A stretch of 64,000 bases of DNA from NCBI GenBank assembly GCA_014647715.1, contig BMPS01000001.1, positions 124,324 through 188,323 on the forward strand. The letters run 5' to 3'. The notes under the pieces are model-generated. The model had not been told where the DNA came from. It did no database searches and was given only the letters and a program-made list of their open reading frames with translations. Shown piece by piece: positions 62,691-64,000 of this stretch (positions within the stretch are counted from its first letter, which is position 1; each line of letters starts with the position of its first letter). The DNA comes from Streptomyces cinereus (GTDB lineage: Bacteria > Pseudomonadota > Gammaproteobacteria > Pseudomonadales > Moraxellaceae). The translations under genes and the position numbers were made by a program.

Positions 62691-63623
62691 ATGATTGGAT
62701 TTATTGCCCGTCACAGTACGATTTTTATGCCATTGTTTGGCGTGATTGGATTTATATTTCCTGACTTGTCGCATTTTATCCTTGGGCTTTTGCCGCAGAT
62801 TTTATTTTTCTTAATGTTTTTTACCTTGTTGGGCATTGACCAAACCCAGCTGATTAGGCGTATGACGACGCAATATGTTTGGGGATTTGCCATCTTCCAA
62901 AGTGCGCTGATGAGCTTAGCCATGACCTTGATTGCTTATTTACTGGGTGTCCGTGGTGATTTATTGTTGGCTATCGCGGGTCTGTCAGCCACCGCACCGC
63001 TATTTGGTACGGGCGCGATTGTGAATGCAGTTGGTTTTGATGCACTGCTAGCCATGGCAAAAACTATCACAGCCACGTTGGTCATGCCTGTTAGCTTACT
63101 GGTGATATTGTGGTTACTTGGCAGTAAGGATGCCCATTTAGACTTTGTCCTGTATATTAAGCGGTTATTAATTTACATTATCGCCCCCATGATTTTGGCG
63201 GTCGCAGCACGCCAATACCTTCCCCGTGATACGCTCAATACTTATTATCCAAAAATTGCCAAGTTTAACATTATTCTACTGATGATGTTTCCGCTTGGAT
63301 TGATGTCGGGCTTTAGATATACCTTTGATACCAATCCCATGCAGGCGTTAAGCTTATTTGGTTTGGGCACTGTCTTGTCGTTAGTATTTTACTTTTCTGC
63401 CTATTTTTTATACCGCCGCTTTGGCTATGAAAACGCCATTATCTCTGCGCTGGCTTGCGGTGGTCGCAATGTGTTGTTGGCGTATACCATCACCACGCCG
63501 TTTATGGGTGCGATGTTTTTACCGCTGATTGGCGCGTACCAATTGCCTTCGTTTTGCTTGCCGTTATTGGGTAAAAAAATGGTCAAATGGCATACTATCG
63601 ACAGCCAAGCCAGCCTAAAATAA
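62691..63623 (+). CDS. Bile acid:sodium symporter (BASS/SBF) family transporter
   Basis: A 310-residue membrane protein with nine or ten hydrophobic segments and the family segments LMFFTLLGIDQTQL, GLSATAPLFGTGAIVNAVGFDALLAMAKT and YENAIISALACGGRNVLLAYTITTPFMG (in blocks), the last being the sodium-site crossover region. The substrate is probably an organic anion, not bile acid as such. CCAAGGATTTATC precedes the ATG. The 245-bp upstream gap has a small palindrome CATAAT-N4-ATTATG at 62502-62517. Confidence 0.8.
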   Translation: MIGFIARHSTIFMPLFGVIGFIFPDLSHFILGLLPQILFFLMFFTLLGIDQTQLIRRMTTQYVWGFAIFQSALMSLAMTLIAYLLGVRGDLLLAIAGLSATAPLFGTGAIVNAVGFDALLAMAKTITATLVMPVSLLVILWLLGSKDAHLDFVLYIKRLLIYIIAPMILAVAARQYLPRDTLNTYYPKIAKFNIILLMMFPLGLMSGFRYTFDTNPMQALSLFGLGTVLSLVFYFSAYFLYRRFGYENAIISALACGGRNVLLAYTITTPFMGAMFLPLIGAYQLPSFCLPLLGKKMVKWHTIDSQASLK

Positions 63624-63654
63624 TGCTGATGTTCAACCCGTTTGATTTATTCGT

Positions 63655-64000
63655 ATGCTAACGTTTCAACTCAATTCGCTGCCACAGTTATCATCACAAG
63701 CCTTGCATGGCATTTTTAAGGCGCGCTGTGAGGTGTTTGTTGTAGAGCAACATTGTGCCTATCCAGAAATTGATGATACCGACTTGGTGTGTTGGCATTT
63801 ACAGGGTTTTATTGATAATAGTCTGGCGTGTTATGCGCGGATTATCCCACCTGATTATCATTATTTGGGTTATGTGGCGATTGGTCGCGTGTTAACGGTT
63901 GGCGATTTTCGCGGTCACCATTATGGGCGTGATTTGATGCAAAAAGCCATTGAAATTTGCCAGCAATACTACCCTAGCCAGCCGATTTTTATCGCCGCTC
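63655..64000 (+). CDS. ElaA-like GNAT N-acetyltransferase, 5' part (runs off the window)
   Basis: The frame is open from the ATG at 63655 to the last base, giving the first ~115 residues. The opening segment with ARCEVFVVEQHCAYPEIDD followed by a Trp-His pair and the later RVLTVGDFRGHHYGRDLM (acetyl-CoA-binding region) match ElaA-type GNAT proteins. Substrate unknown. It follows the transporter gene by 31 bases and may be co-transcribed. Confidence 0.85.
   Translation, partial: MLTFQLNSLPQLSSQALHGIFKARCEVFVVEQHCAYPEIDDTDLVCWHLQGFIDNSLACYARIIPPDYHYLGYVAIGRVLTVGDFRGHHYGRDLMQKAIEICQQYYPSQPIFIAA

Overview
The window is a moderately AT-rich, gene-dense stretch of gammaproteobacterial chromosome. 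Gene content and sequence style point to the family Moraxellaceae, probably a Moraxella (M. osloensis-like) or close relative. The reasons are a Zur-type operator almost identical to the one I remember for Acinetobacter, RoxA, the recC-recB-recD order, the CysI-DUF934 pair and the YcfD/Hpt neighbourhood. This placement is inference from family knowledge, not from a search. I saw no rRNA or tRNA gene, no insertion sequence, no prophage and no CRISPR array.

Layout. 1-8 kb: the end of a DUF4377 protein, the rRNA methylase RlmKL, an MscS channel, a 1-Cys peroxiredoxin, QueC, a predicted lipid-anchored nuclease and a MipA/OmpV outer-membrane protein. 8-11.3 kb: the zinc importer znuA-znuC-znuB behind a palindromic Zur box. 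11.4-19 kb: MnmA, a membrane phosphoesterase, a TetR regulator, the potassium importer Kup and exonuclease VII (xseB, xseA). 19-31.5 kb: a sulfur-assimilation block with sulfate import (sbp, cysT, cysW, a short cysA), ATP sulfurylase, sulfite reductase, DUF934, CysH, siroheme synthase CysG and, next to it, gamma-glutamyltransferase. 31.5-35.4 kb: nitronate monooxygenase, FolE, FabI, a YoaK-type membrane protein and a small acidic protein. 35.8-47 kb: the whole recC-recB-recD set. 47-53 kb: Hpt, an unknown protein, RoxA, an acyl-CoA synthetase and an FAD oxidoreductase. 53-62.5 kb: a two-armed set of lipid and redox genes with its own TetR regulator. The window ends in a BASS-type transporter and the start of an ElaA-like acetyltransferase.

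The most interesting part is 51.6-62.1 kb. Two convergent gene arms (a fasciclin lipoprotein, a renalase-like FAD enzyme and an SDR on one side; an SDR, an FAD amine oxidase-like enzyme, DUF1365, a cyclopropane-fatty-acid-synthase-like methyltransferase and DUF2177 on the other) each begin beside the same perfect inverted repeat, TTTTTATACT-N4-AGTATAAAAA. I found this repeat only twice in the window, at 53249-53272 and 61335-61358, and the second copy sits in front of a tetR gene. Related gene sets in other proteobacteria are, from memory, controlled by RpoE/ChrR or by light-sensing MerR regulators. A dedicated TetR circuit would be a different wiring of a membrane-lipid modification system.

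Other points of note: a perfect 105-bp in-frame tandem duplication inside recB; an 11-mer (AATAGCCTAAG) found four times, always in frame as Asn-Ser-Leu-Ser, in cysG, recC, recB and recD; a 14-bp hairpin between znuA and znuC; a possible small RNA between mnmA and the phosphoesterase gene; palindromes in front of the sulfate genes; and a CysA that lacks the usual C-terminal domain.
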